A program made the position numbers and the translations under genes. Shown in pieces: positions 45,322 to 54,707 of a stretch of 64,000 nt of DNA (the first letter of the stretch is position 1; every line of letters begins with the position of its first letter). The notes under the pieces were generated by a model. That model worked only from the letters and a program-made list of their open reading frames with translations, made no database searches and was not told where the DNA came from. The DNA lies in assembly GCA_020161405.1 (NCBI GenBank), contig JAIUOD010000001.1, forward strand, positions 558,001 through 622,000. Reading direction: 5' to 3'. This DNA comes from Pseudomonadota bacterium. GTDB taxonomy: Bacteria; Pseudomonadota; Alphaproteobacteria; Caulobacterales; Aquidulcibacteraceae.

Positions 45322-45866
45322 TATGTAACTCCCAGCTTTTTAATTATTGCCGAACGTGCGGCCAAATTCTTCCCCGCAAAATGTCACAAAAAGCTTTCAA
45401 GGAGTTTCTGCTTAAAACCTTGAAAACATGTTTTTGCAAAAATTTGCATTGATTAGATTTCTCTAATTATCTCAAGTCTGCATTAAAAAATGGCAATTGT
45501 CCACTGCAAAATGTAAAATGATGCAAAAAAATGTAGCAAGTATGACAAATAGCAGCCGGACTTTATCTATTAGTTTTGCAGCATTTTGCATGATTATATG
45601 AGGTTTTTTGTCTTTGCAAATTTTTGCAAAAAATCCATCGCAAAAATTTCCGTTATAAAAATTTTGCATTTTGTTACAAAAAAGCAACATAATATTTGGA
45701 TTCAAGACATAATAATTCGCACAAACCAATAATTAAATTTGTTTTTGCAAAAATTTTCATAAAAAAAGCCTTGCTTTTGAAACAAAAAACACGGATAAAT
45801 TGTAAAACATTACATTTTTTGCAAAATTTTTTGCAAAAACAAAAATAAACAACAAGGTAGGAAAAA
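45322..45866. other. 545-base divergent promoter region, TonB receptor / permease
   Basis: No credible gene. It contains an eight-base inverted repeat TTTCAAGG/CCTTGAAA (45395-45402 and 45418-45425) in the receptor leader, and at least six TTGCAA-type dyads. It is the largest gene-free stretch of the window and the evident control region of the maltodextrin locus. Confidence 0.7.
45434..45836. promoter_or_regulatory. Array of TTGCAA-N4-TTGCAA dyads, putative LacI-family operators
   Basis: Sites with four-base spacing: 45434-45449 (TTGCAA-AAAT-TTGCAT), 45576-45591 (TTGCAG-CATT-TTGCAT), 45614-45629 (TTGCAA-ATTT-TTGCAA), and weaker 45664-45679 and 45745-45760. A further pair with six-base spacing is at 45819-45836. 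Symmetry and length fit LacI-family binding sites and the LacI-type regulator is encoded in the same locus. Confidence 0.6.
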
Positions 45867-47333
45867 ATGGAGAAACCACGTCAATCGGTCGCAGGACTGA
45901 TAAATCTTTCATTTGGGTTTTTTGGCATTCAAATTGGCTTTGCGCTGCAAAATGCAAATATGAGCCGAATTTTCCAAAGCCTTGGTGAAAAACTTGACAA
46001 TCTTCCTGTTCTTTGGATTGCCGCGCCTTTAACAGGGCTTTTGGTGCAGCCTATCATTGGCTATTTTTCAGATAGAACATGGGGGCCACTTGGTCGTCGT
46101 CGCCCATATTTTCTTGCGGGTGCAATTCTGGCGGCAATTGCATTATTTGTAATGCCAAATGTGCCAGGGCTTCTATTTGCGGCAATGATGCTTTGGATGC
46201 TTGATGCAAGCCTTAATATTTCTATGGAGCCGTTCCGTGCCTTTGTTGGCGATAGTTTGCGTGAGGATCAACACACACAAGGTTATGCAATCCAAACCGC
46301 ATTCATTGGCGCGGGCGCGGTTGTTGGCTCTATTTTTCCTTATATTTTAACCCATCTTGGTGTTTCAAATGAGGCAGCAGAAGGCGCTATTCCTGATAGT
46401 GTTCGTTATAGTTTCTGGTTTGGTGGTGCAGCTTTATTCTTGGCGGTTTTGTGGACCATTATTACCACCAAGGAATTTAGCCCTGAAGAAATGGCAAAAT
46501 TTGAAAACAAAGGCGAAATTGAGCAAGTTCATGCCAATATTATTCCGCCTTTATGGCATGGTCTTGTCTGGCTTGGCCTTGGAATTTTAGTTTTTGTTCT
46601 TGTAAAGCCTTTTGATCTGAAACAAGAAATATATTTATTGGGTGGCATTCTTGCCTTCTTTGGAATTTTGCTAATCAATTCAAACTTAAGCAAGGGTAGA
46701 AATACTGGATTTATCGGCGGAATTATGGGCGATTTAATGGCAATGCCACCGATTATGAAGCAATTAAGCATTGTTCAATTTTTCTCTTGGTCGGCATTAT
46801 TCATTATGTGGATTTTCACGACACCAGTGGTTGCCCAATATGTTTTCAATGCCCCAAATGCCGAAAGTGCAAATTATAATGAGGCTGGAAATTGGGTTGG
46901 GGTTTTAATGTCAATCTATAATGGCGTAGCAGCGATTGCAGCATTGGTTTTATTACCATCATTATCGAAAAGATTTGGCCGCGCAAAAACCCATATGATA
47001 TGTTTGATTATCGGCGCTTTATCTTATGCAAGCTTTTTTGTTTTACGTGATAAATATCTTTTGATTATTTCTGAAATTGGGATTGGTATTTTATGGGCAT
47101 CAATCCTTGCAATGCCATATTCAATTCTTGCAAGCACATTGCCGCAAAATAAACTTGGCATTTATATGGGTATTTTCAATATTTTCATCGTTATCCCACA
47201 ACTTTTGGTGGCAACAATCATGGGAACAATAATGAAAACTTTCTTCCCCACAGAGCCAATATATACAATGGCTTTTGCCGCAGGCTCTTTGGCAATCGCT
47301 GCATTCACAATGTCAAAACTAAAAGAGGTTTAG
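45867..47333 (+). CDS. MFS disaccharide permease, SLC45-like (MalY type)
   Basis: A 488-residue inner-membrane transporter with about twelve helices. The loop motif SDRTWGPLGRRRPYFLAG near residue 68 is characteristic of SLC45/sucrose-type proton symporters, and Caulobacter uses a homologue (MalY) to take up maltose. FGFFGIQIGFALQNANMSRIF near the start is also typical. It is the first gene of a two-gene unit with the GH13 gene two bases downstream and is divergent from the receptor, so periplasmic products of the amylases are the expected cargo. Confidence 0.92.
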   Translation: MEKPRQSVAGLINLSFGFFGIQIGFALQNANMSRIFQSLGEKLDNLPVLWIAAPLTGLLVQPIIGYFSDRTWGPLGRRRPYFLAGAILAAIALFVMPNVPGLLFAAMMLWMLDASLNISMEPFRAFVGDSLREDQHTQGYAIQTAFIGAGAVVGSIFPYILTHLGVSNEAAEGAIPDSVRYSFWFGGAALFLAVLWTIITTKEFSPEEMAKFENKGEIEQVHANIIPPLWHGLVWLGLGILVFVLVKPFDLKQEIYLLGGILAFFGILLINSNLSKGRNTGFIGGIMGDLMAMPPIMKQLSIVQFFSWSALFIMWIFTTPVVAQYVFNAPNAESANYNEAGNWVGVLMSIYNGVAAIAALVLLPSLSKRFGRAKTHMICLIIGALSYASFFVLRDKYLLIISEIGIGILWASILAMPYSILASTLPQNKLGIYMGIFNIFIVIPQLLVATIMGTIMKTFFPTEPIYTMAFAAGSLAIAAFTMSKLKEV

Positions 47334-47335
47334 TA

Positions 47336-48700
47336 ATGAAAAAAATAATTTCATCAGCAATCGCAATTTCGGTTTTTGCATTTTGCGGCGCGAACGCACA
47401 AAATGCGAATTACACCCCTAAACCATATGTCCAACTTAAAAACCCATCTTGGACAAAAGATGCGGTAATTTATCAAATTAATACGCGCCAATTCACCCAA
47501 GAAGGCACATTTAAAGCGGCGCAAAAGCAATTACCGCGTTTAAAATCACTTGGAATTGATATTGTATGGCTTATGCCAATTCATCCAATTGGTGTTAAAA
47601 ACCGCAAAGGCGGTTTGGGCTCGCCTTATTCAGTTAAAGATTATTATGGTGTAAATCCTGAATTTGGTACAAAAGAAGATTTAAAGAATTTTGTTAATGA
47701 AGCCCATAAATTGGGAATGCATGTCATACTTGATTTAGTTGCTAATCATACTTCTTGGGACAATGAAATGGCAACCAAACACCCTGATTGGTATGAACAT
47801 GATTGGAAAGGTAATTTCCACCCAACCCCTTGGTTTGATTGGTCAGATATTATCGACCTTAATTATGAAAACCCTTCCTTAAGAAAATATATGATTGATA
47901 TGATGGTATATTGGGTTAAAAATTATGGCATTGATGGTTATCGTGCCGATGTTGCTGGCGCTGTTCCAACTGATTTTTGGGAAAGTGCGCGCAAGGAAAT
48001 GGAAAAGGTAAAACCGATTTTCATGTTAGGTGAATGGCAACAACGCGATTTACACCAAAAAGCCTTTGACGCCACCTATGCATGGGATTGGCATAAAACC
48101 GCCAAAAATGTTGCCCAAGGCAAAGCAGATGCCACAGCTTTTCATGGCTATTATTCGGAAAATGAAAGCGCATGGCCACTTGCGGCAATGCGTATGAATT
48201 ATGTTGAAAACCATGATTCAAATTCATGGGAAGGCACAATGAATGAAAATTTTGGTGATGCGCAAAAAGCGATTATGGCGCTTCAGTTCGTCGCCGAAGG
48301 TATTCCCATGATTTATAATGGCGAAGAAGCATGTAATAATAAGCGCCTTGAATTTTTTGAAAAAGATCCAATTCAGTGGAAAGAATGTGGCCATGAAGCC
48401 TATTTGAAAAAATTGATTGATTTCAAAACCCAAAACCAAGTTCTGTGGAATGGTAAATGGGGTGCAAGAATGATTAAGGTTGAAAATAACAACCCACAAA
48501 AAATCTTTAGCTTTGTGCGTATGAGTGGCAAAAATAAGGTTTTGGCGGTTTTCAATCTATCAAAAGAAAGTGCAACTTTCAGATTAACAGACGATTTACC
48601 AATAGGTAAATATACTGACTTTGATGGAAGCAATGCAATTGTTGATCACCATGAAATGATGCTTCCGGCTTGGGGATATTCGCTTTATTCAATGCATTGA
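47336..48700 (+). CDS. GH13 alpha-amylase-family enzyme, exported
   Basis: A 454-residue GH13 enzyme with a signal peptide (cleavage likely after ANA near residue 21). Conserved regions: DLVANHT near 138, DGYRADVAGAV near 202 (nucleophile Asp), MLGEWQQRD near 230 (Glu) and YVENHDSNSW near 292 (Asp). It is shorter than the other exported GH13 protein and lacks its extra domain, so the two may attack different chain lengths or linkages. It follows the permease by two bases and is co-transcribed. Confidence 0.92.
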   Translation: MKKIISSAIAISVFAFCGANAQNANYTPKPYVQLKNPSWTKDAVIYQINTRQFTQEGTFKAAQKQLPRLKSLGIDIVWLMPIHPIGVKNRKGGLGSPYSVKDYYGVNPEFGTKEDLKNFVNEAHKLGMHVILDLVANHTSWDNEMATKHPDWYEHDWKGNFHPTPWFDWSDIIDLNYENPSLRKYMIDMMVYWVKNYGIDGYRADVAGAVPTDFWESARKEMEKVKPIFMLGEWQQRDLHQKAFDATYAWDWHKTAKNVAQGKADATAFHGYYSENESAWPLAAMRMNYVENHDSNSWEGTMNENFGDAQKAIMALQFVAEGIPMIYNGEEACNNKRLEFFEKDPIQWKECGHEAYLKKLIDFKTQNQVLWNGKWGARMIKVENNNPQKIFSFVRMSGKNKVLAVFNLSKESATFRLTDDLPIGKYTDFDGSNAIVDHHEMMLPAWGYSLYSMH

Positions 48701-48701
48701 T

Positions 48702-49526
48702 TTATCGCATTATTTCTAATAAATGGGTCACATGGCGTTCCAATGTGGCCCATTTTTTATATTCGCGCACGTTTTGAGGCGCATTTTTCCACGCATTTTC
48801 AAACGCAATATATTCATCTTTATTTTGCAATAAATCAGATAATTTTGAAAGCCTGATGCGGATTGTAAAAACCACCGCACCAGTTTTTGGTAATTTACGA
48901 ATGGTTTGACGTTCCACACGCTCGTAAAGCATATTTGGCGCTTCATTTAGTTGTGCATTTTGCGCAGCTTCACGCAATTTTGCGCCATTAGGCGTGTAGC
49001 GTTCATCGCACCATTGAACTGTCCAATTAAATCTTTCAAGCACCATATCGGGGGCAAAATTATCGAAGACGCGGGCAATACGACCTGATAAATCAAAATC
49101 ACCACTTGGAATTGGGTCGTGCAATAATGATAATGATTTTCCAATTGCATATTGGGCATTAAAAAAAGTTGGCGCACAAAGGGTTGCGGCAACCAATGTC
49201 CACACACCATCCCTTTTATCCATTATTATTAAATCGTCAGAAACAAGGCGACTTGCGCCAATTAGCAAAGGTTCGCCATTTGTAATTTCTTGATTTGCGG
49301 CGGCACAAACTAATTGCGCCAATTCGGCTTGAATTTCTTCTGTATCACCTAATGATGCATAAACATCGTCAGTTTTTAAAGAAAGTAATTTTCCCTTACC
49401 TTCAAGCCAGTGATTTTGATCATCGGGGAAAAGCCAATTTTCAATTGCAATCGGTTTAAGCCCAACTTCAAATTTTGGCGGGCCATTCATTTTTGTTGTT
49501 AAATGCGGTGGAAGTTTTGCAGACAT
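48702..49526 (-). CDS. DUF3445 family protein (heme-dependent oxidative N-demethylase-like)
   Basis: A 274-residue DUF3445 protein. In order: WLFPDDQNHWLEGKGKLL near residue 30, ADxVxEDLxLM-like ASRLVSDDLIIMDK near 90, APTFFNAQYAIGKSLSLLHDPIP near 118, and RVERQTIRKLPKTGAVVFTIRI near 200. Characterised members are heme-dependent N-demethylating subunits of a multi-protein complex; the partner subunits are not nearby, so the role here is open. Convergent with the GH13 gene, with one base between stops. Confidence 0.85.
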   Translation of the reverse strand: MSAKLPPHLTTKMNGPPKFEVGLKPIAIENWLFPDDQNHWLEGKGKLLSLKTDDVYASLGDTEEIQAELAQLVCAAANQEITNGEPLLIGASRLVSDDLIIMDKRDGVWTLVAATLCAPTFFNAQYAIGKSLSLLHDPIPSGDFDLSGRIARVFDNFAPDMVLERFNWTVQWCDERYTPNGAKLREAAQNAQLNEAPNMLYERVERQTIRKLPKTGAVVFTIRIRLSKLSDLLQNKDEYIAFENAWKNAPQNVREYKKWATLERHVTHLLEIMR

Positions 49527-49563
49527 AATTAATGCTACTATTTTTATAGCATCAACTCAAGGA

Positions 49564-50025
49564 CTAGTTTGACACAGCAGAATTAACCTGATTGGGACCA
49601 ACCTGTCTTTGGGTTGGCCTTATCGCTGCATCACCCGAAGTTGGTGTTTGGCGCGAGCGATAATCAGCACGTGCAGGATCGTCACCACAATAAGTTGCAA
49701 ATACACGTTGCGGATTACCATTCGCATCGCGTTTTATACTTTCAATTGTTTCACAAGTTGTATCATTGCCGCCTACACCATTGGCAAAAACATCATCACC
49801 AAGTGAAATTGGTGTTTGTGCGGCAATTTTTGCGCATTCAGGTTCTGGTTGCCCCTTGACGATTACACACATTGTTGAAGGCTTATAAAGCGTAGCACTA
49901 GGGTCAAATTCGTTTTTCTTAGGTTCAATTGTGCTTACTGGCGCGGCAACAGACCAATCATTACTAACACGATTGACATTATCTTGTGGCTCAGTAGCAA
50001 GGGCAAAGAAAACTAAAGCTAGCAT
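49564..50025 (-). CDS. Hypothetical protein with short N-terminal hydrophobic segment
   Basis: A 153-residue protein starting with a short hydrophobic stretch (MLALVFFALA) that could be a minimal signal peptide; the rest is polar with six cysteines in pairs (MCVIV, ECAKI, TTCETIE, TYCGDD), as expected for an exported disulfide-bonded protein. AAGGA lies seven bases before the ATG. No family recognised. It is 38 bases upstream of the DUF3445 gene on the same strand. Confidence 0.6.
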   Translation of the reverse strand: MLALVFFALATEPQDNVNRVSNDWSVAAPVSTIEPKKNEFDPSATLYKPSTMCVIVKGQPEPECAKIAAQTPISLGDDVFANGVGGNDTTCETIESIKRDANGNPQRVFATYCGDDPARADYRSRQTPTSGDAAIRPTQRQVGPNQVNSAVSN

Positions 50026-50081
50026 AGCAAAATCCTTATAATTTAATCATTATCGGCTTATATTCTTACTATTTGCCTAAT

Positions 50082-50930
50082 TTATATAATATGTTGTGGC
50101 CTTTTACTTTTAATTTCTAAATCAGAATTATTTTCCTCAAATCGAAATTCTTTAAAACTTGTTGGCTCACCTTCTAAAAAATCATTTGCCTCAAAATTTG
50201 GTTCAACCAATCCTTGAACTAATGCTTTTACAGCAACCTGAACCCGATTTGTCGCATTTAGTTTTGCCTGACAATTTGAAATATGAAACTGAACAGTGCG
50301 TGCCGAAACCCCCATCAATACGCCAATTTCCCAATTAGTTTTACCATCAAGCACCCAACTTAAACATTCGGTTTCACGATCGGTTAAAGTTGCACTTTTT
50401 GGCTTTATTACATATTTTTTTGCAAGATATTGCTTAATTCTTTGCATAGCCAAAATTGCAACCAAACTTAAAAAATCCTCATCACCTGATTTTATATCAA
50501 TTACATTTTCTGACGCAAAACAAAGAATACCAACAGGGCCATTGGGGCCATGAATGGGGAAATTTATTCCATCCTTAATGCCTTCTTCGCGTAATCTATT
50601 TATATATTCGCGCTCTTTTTTCCCTTTTGCATTCAAAAATACTTTGCGCCATTTTACAGGATTGCATTGGGTCAATGCATTATGTCGGCATGGATCTATT
50701 ATTGCCTCCTGCTCGCTTTTATAAATTTCTTTATGCCAATCACAAAAAGACCCAAATTCAAGTAATTCATTCTTATTTGAAATTGGACAATTGAGGGCAG
50801 GTATCATCTGGAAACTTTTTGCACCCAGAATAATTGTTAAACTTGCCAAAATTTCCATAATTTCAGCTTTGGTCTGCGCCTTTCTTAAACTTGCCAAAGC
50901 CAGTGCAGAGCCATTGTTTATTTTTGTCAT
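50082..50930 (-). CDS. LuxR-type regulator with autoinducer-binding-like domain
   Basis: A 282-residue regulator. The C-terminal LuxR helix-turn-helix is clear at about residues 183-245 (LTDRETECLSWVLDGKTNWEIG then SARTVQFHISNCQAKLNATNRVQAV, key residues E, W, H and N). Residues 20-165 resemble an autoinducer-binding domain (IDPCRHNALTQCNPVKW, GPNGPVGILCFAS) and a poorly conserved tail follows. No luxI gene is nearby, so it is a solo LuxR. GGGAGAGG lies just before the ATG. Target genes are unknown. Confidence 0.85.
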   Translation of the reverse strand: MTKINNGSALALASLRKAQTKAEIMEILASLTIILGAKSFQMIPALNCPISNKNELLEFGSFCDWHKEIYKSEQEAIIDPCRHNALTQCNPVKWRKVFLNAKGKKEREYINRLREEGIKDGINFPIHGPNGPVGILCFASENVIDIKSGDEDFLSLVAILAMQRIKQYLAKKYVIKPKSATLTDRETECLSWVLDGKTNWEIGVLMGVSARTVQFHISNCQAKLNATNRVQVAVKALVQGLVEPNFEANDFLEGEPTSFKEFRFEENNSDLEIKSKRPQHII

Positions 50931-51384
50931 TTGCCTCTCCCGAAACCATAATCAACACTTGAACCCAAGCGCGAATCATACCAATTTCCCCGCTTAGGTA
51001 GTGATTTTTGCAGTGAGTCGGCAATATTGAGGAATAGGCCGAGGTGTAAGATTATTCATTTTAAGTGAGAATCCTTTATTCAAAGCAATATAAATGGGTA
51101 AAAAATATATTTTTCCAAAATAGCGTTGGATAAGCGTTCCAATTTTTGTAATTTTATAAATATAACCAATTAACCATTTCACACACTCCATATATATTTG
51201 TTCTTGTTTTGTTCTATATCAAAATGACAAGTGAGTCGATTAGTAATTCTATGATTTAGAATTGCGACGTCCATTTTTGACGTATAATATATTGCTAATA
51301 TGCCGCACCTTCATTGATTGACATATTATTATTTTCTAATATATTAATTCTTGACTAATTTAGTGCGATTTAAAGGAGAATAAA
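50931..51384. other. 454-base gap between LuxR-type gene and DUF2892 gene
   Basis: No credible gene; the only open frames are A+T-rich shadows. It holds the promoter of the DUF2892 gene (51318-51345), a dyad ATTCTA-N5-TAGAAT at about 51247-51263 and ACGTC-N7-GACGT at about 51267-51283. The divergent regulator probably has its promoter at the other end. Confidence 0.5.
51318..51345 (+). promoter_or_regulatory. Sigma-70-like promoter of the DUF2892 gene
   Basis: TTGACA (51318-51323), a 16-base spacer and TATATT (51340-51345), about 40 bases before an ATG that has a strong AAGGAG site. Confidence 0.6.
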
Positions 51385-51603
51385 ATGGCAAATGTTGGCG
51401 GTACAGATAGAATTCTTAGATTTATTGCGGGCGCTGTTCTAGCTGTGGTTGGCTTAAAGCCTGATTTAGTAGGAATGGCATCAACTGGCGCACTTCATTG
51501 GGTGCTTCTTGCTTTTGGCATTGTAATGATTGCTACGGCAACCCTTAGGTTCTGCCCATTATACCCACTTTTGGGAATTAATACTTGCCCAACTAAAAAA
51601 TAA
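51385..51603 (+). CDS. DUF2892 (YgaP-like) small membrane protein
   Basis: A 72-residue protein with two membrane helices. The family pattern is complete: NVGGTDRILRFIAG at the start and FCPLYPLLGINTC at the end, with the paired cysteines found in stand-alone DUF2892 proteins. In YgaP this domain anchors a rhodanese; the function of solo forms is not known. AAGGAG lies five bases before the ATG and a strong terminator follows, so it is a single-gene unit. Confidence 0.92.
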   Translation: MANVGGTDRILRFIAGAVLAVVGLKPDLVGMASTGALHWVLLAFGIVMIATATLRFCPLYPLLGINTCPTKK

Positions 51604-51604
51604 A

Positions 51605-51631
51605 AAAGGGGCGAAAGCCCCTTTATTTTTT
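51605..51631. terminator. Terminator between DUF2892 gene and accA
   Basis: AAAGGGGC (51605-51612), GAAA loop, GCCCCTTT (51617-51624), then ATTTTTT. The stem overlaps the accA stop codon, so one hairpin probably serves both converging genes. Confidence 0.9.
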
Positions 51632-52606
51632 AACTGCATTGGTTTGCGCCAAAGATCGGCCGATATTTAAAAATCTATCGCGGCGATTTTGCTTTAATTC
51701 AATTGGCGAAAGTTTTGATAGCTTTACTAATTCCGTTTCAATAGCTTTGCCGACGGCATCAATAACACTTGCTGCGTGGCGATGCGCGCCGCCAACTGGT
51801 TCTTTAATAATGCCATCAATAACGCCAAGTTCTTTTAAGTCTTCGGCAGTTATTTTCATACCAATTGCAGCATCTTTGGCTTTATCATTGGTGCGATAAA
51901 GAATTGACGCGGCACCTTCTGGTGAAATTACCGAATAAATCGAATTTTCCAACATTAAAACCGAATTAGCCGAGGCAATGGCAACCGCCCCGCCAGAACC
52001 GCCTTCACCCGCAATTACAGAAACCATTGGCACACCAAGCGTAAGGCAACGTTCGGTGCATCTTGCAATCGCCTCTGCCTGTCCACGCGCTTCGGCGTCA
52101 AGACCAGGAAAAGCACCCGCAGTATCCACAAGGCTTATAACAGGAAGGCCAAATTTATCCGCCATATCCATAAGGCGAATGGCTTTACGATAGCCTTCAG
52201 GACGCGCCATGCCAAAATTATGCTTCAAACGCTCCTCAGTTGTTTTGCCTTTTTCGTGACCGATAATTACGCAAGGGCGTTTTTTAAAGCGACCAAGACC
52301 ACCTTGTATTGCCTCATCATCGCCAAAAGCGCGATCCCCAGCAAGTGGCGTGTAATCTTTTATAAGTACATCAACATAGTCTTGAAAATGCGGACGATCA
52401 GGATGGCGCGCAACCTTGGTCTTGCGCCACGGATCAAGATTGGCATATAAATCCGCCAATGCTTTATTTGATTTTTCGCGCAATTTTGTAATTTCAGCAC
52501 GAACATTTGCACCAGTTCCCGCAGATGCAGCGGCAACTAATTCATCAATCTTTTTTTCAAGCTCTGCAATTGGCTTTTCAAAATCTAGATAATTATTTGT
52601 GACCAT
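51623..52606 (-). CDS. accA: Acetyl-CoA carboxylase carboxyltransferase subunit alpha
   Basis: A 327-residue carboxyltransferase alpha subunit, which with AccD transfers carboxyl from biotin to acetyl-CoA to make malonyl-CoA. Diagnostic blocks: NYLDFEKPIAELEKKI at the start, ARHPDRPHFQDYV near 67, FGMARPEGYRKAIRLM near 130, SLVDTAGAFPG near 155 and GEGGSGGAVAI near 197. ATG at 52606 is used instead of the TTG at 52615. Confidence 0.97.
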   Translation of the reverse strand: MVTNNYLDFEKPIAELEKKIDELVAAASAGTGANVRAEITKLREKSNKALADLYANLDPWRKTKVARHPDRPHFQDYVDVLIKDYTPLAGDRAFGDDEAIQGGLGRFKKRPCVIIGHEKGKTTEERLKHNFGMARPEGYRKAIRLMDMADKFGLPVISLVDTAGAFPGLDAEARGQAEAIARCTERCLTLGVPMVSVIAGEGGSGGAVAIASANSVLMLENSIYSVISPEGAASILYRTNDKAKDAAIGMKITAEDLKELGVIDGIIKEPVGGAHRHAASVIDAVGKAIETELVKLSKLSPIELKQNRRDRFLNIGRSLAQTNAVKK

Positions 52607-52657
52607 AATTTGCAATAGAGCCGAATTTACCCAAGGGCAAGTCTATATTACCGCTTA

Positions 52658-54463
52658 TTAAAAATTTGCCGCAAATGCACCGCGTCCACCATTTGCCGTT
52701 GCAATGAGTGAATATAGTTTTGCCGCATCAATTGGTTTGGGTAAATAACCATCGGCGCCCGCGTCAAAACCTGTTTTAATTTGGCTTAAAGCCGCATCGG
52801 CCGAAAGCATTATTATTGGCGTTTCACGATTGAATTTTGACGCTTTTCTTATTTCCTTACACGCTTCTATACCATCAATATTAGGCATACGAACATCAAG
52901 CAAAATTAAATCATAGCTTTTATTATTTGCAAAATTTATCGCCAATGCGCCATCTTCAACAATATCCAAGTCTGCACCAATTATTTCAATAAATTTCCCT
53001 AAAATATGCCGATTTGCCGCATTATCATCAGCTGCTAAGATATTCATTTTCATGGCGCTAATTTCATTTATGTCAAAGCCTGCATTGCGTTCTTCTTCAA
53101 TATCTTCAATTTCGCCAAGCGCCAATGGTATAGTAGCTTTAAATATAGAACCTTTAGTAGGTTTAGATTCAACGCCAATTTTGCCACCCATTAACTTAAC
53201 CAAGTTTGAACAATTAGAAAGGCCAAGCCCTGTTCCACCATATAAAAATGAAATTTCAGAATTCGCCTGTGAAAATGGTAAGAATAAACGTTGTTTTTCC
53301 TGTTCGCTAATTCCAATTCCAGAATCATGCACTTCTATGTATAAATTACCATTTTCATAATTTGCCTTTAGGCATATCCAGCCAATTTTTGTAAATTTGA
53401 ACGCATTGGAAAGTAAATTATTTATAATTTGCACAATTCGATTAGCATCACCAATTAGTACTTGTGGTAATTGGCCATGATAATCACAAATGAATTCAAG
53501 CCCTTTATTGCTTATGTTTTTTTCCCATAAATCCGCAATATTATCAAGCATATTTGACGGGTTGAACGCCTTGTTTTCAAGGTCTAATTTACCCGCTTCC
53601 ATTTTTGAATGATCTAAAATTTCATTCAAAAGCAAGATCATATTATTTCCGCTTTCAAGCAAAGTATCTAATAATTCAACATTTTCATTTGATTCTAAAT
53701 TTTGACGCAATAAAAAGGCCGAACCCAAAATCGCATTCAATGGATTTCGCAAATCATGGCTGATACTTGCAACATAGGTTGATTTTGCTTGATTTGCATT
53801 TTGTGCCTGTAGATGCGCTAACTCACGTTCAACTTGCAATTCATGGAAAATTGCCTCGCTTTTTAGTTTATTTTTTAACGATTTTATTAAATATGCCGCG
53901 CCAAAAATAAAAGTTATAGCCAATAAGATTATTGGTGTCTGTGCATTTTTGCGTTCAAACCAAACTTGAATAACGCTTAAAAGCGGCAACATAATAATAT
54001 ATGGCGAAATCATTTTAAAGCGCATCGCATATACCCGATGCGCTGCAGTAGTATGGGATATTATAGAGCCTACAATAAACCATGTAATGCATGTTTTTGC
54101 CCATGCATCACCCAAAAACCAACCAAATGGCGATATTGAACAATAAACAAACGCGCCAAAAGTTCCAACATTAAATAACAAATTCCTAAGCTTAATATTA
54201 CAAGTTTCGGCGCGCGTTTTATAGCTTAGGTTCAATTCAAAAAGTTGACTGGCAAAAGTAAGAAAAAACCAAATTGAAATTATATTATATGGAACCCCCA
54301 TAAGTGCCAAACTCGTACCGCACAAAGCGGCAAAGGCCAAACGCGCCCAGATTCCATTTATTCTTACATTGCAATATTCAATTGTAATTTCAGAATCAAT
54401 TTTATCCCTTACCTTTTGCGCCTCTAGCTCATATATATTGTCATTAGTTTTAGCATACCTCAA
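52658..54463 (-). CDS. Membrane-bound hybrid histidine kinase
   Basis: A 601-residue sensor kinase. Residues 35-195 hold about six membrane helices as the input region, with no extracellular domain. Then a coiled coil, the dimerisation/phosphoacceptor motif SISHDLRNPLNAILG near 233, the ATPase with NLLSNAFKFT (N box) near 345, DSGIGIS near 372 and GTGLGLS near 400, and a C-terminal receiver with phosphoacceptor Asp in LILLDVRMPNIDG near 520 and Lys in LPKPID. It should pass phosphate on through a separate phosphotransfer protein. The start is a TTG at 54463 with GAGG six bases before. Confidence 0.93.
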   Translation of the reverse strand: MRYAKTNDNIYELEAQKVRDKIDSEITIEYCNVRINGIWARLAFAALCGTSLALMGVPYNIISIWFFLTFASQLFELNLSYKTRAETCNIKLRNLLFNVGTFGAFVYCSISPFGWFLGDAWAKTCITWFIVGSIISHTTAAHRVYAMRFKMISPYIIMLPLLSVIQVWFERKNAQTPIILLAITFIFGAAYLIKSLKNKLKSEAIFHELQVERELAHLQAQNANQAKSTYVASISHDLRNPLNAILGSAFLLRQNLESNENVELLDTLLESGNNMILLLNEILDHSKMEAGKLDLENKAFNPSNMLDNIADLWEKNISNKGLEFICDYHGQLPQVLIGDANRIVQIINNLLSNAFKFTKIGWICLKANYENGNLYIEVHDSGIGISEQEKQRLFLPFSQANSEISFLYGGTGLGLSNCSNLVKLMGGKIGVESKPTKGSIFKATIPLALGEIEDIEEERNAGFDINEISAMKMNILAADDNAANRHILGKFIEIIGADLDIVEDGALAINFANNKSYDLILLDVRMPNIDGIEACKEIRKASKFNRETPIIMLSADAALSQIKTGFDAGADGYLPKPIDAAKLYSLIATANGGRGAFAANF

Positions 54464-54707
54464 AACCTGCCTCGTAGTTTCTTATTATAGCTTTGTTCAA
54501 AATCTATTTTAATTCGGCATTTTTGCAAGTAAATTACCCAAAGATACCGTAGCGTAAACCAAAAATTGACAGCTTAAAAAGACAAAAATGAAAATTAGTC
54601 ACAAAACTTTACAGTTTGGGGCTTGGTTTTTAACTTTGGATTGACCAAATTGGAATTATTGTAAGTCAAATTGCCATGCGCCAATAAACTCGCGCCTAGG
54701 AGGAATT

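Noticed and set aside
45472..45957. Two small reverse-strand open frames in the receptor/permease gap
   Set aside because: A+T-rich, low-complexity translations that overlap the operator array; the second also covers the permease start.
50082..50930. Complete quorum-sensing system
   Set aside because: The LuxR-type gene is clear but no luxI-type synthase gene lies within the window.
50994..51191. 65-residue reverse-strand open frame beside the LuxR-type gene
   Set aside because: No recognisable features, no ribosome binding site; judged chance in A+T-rich DNA.
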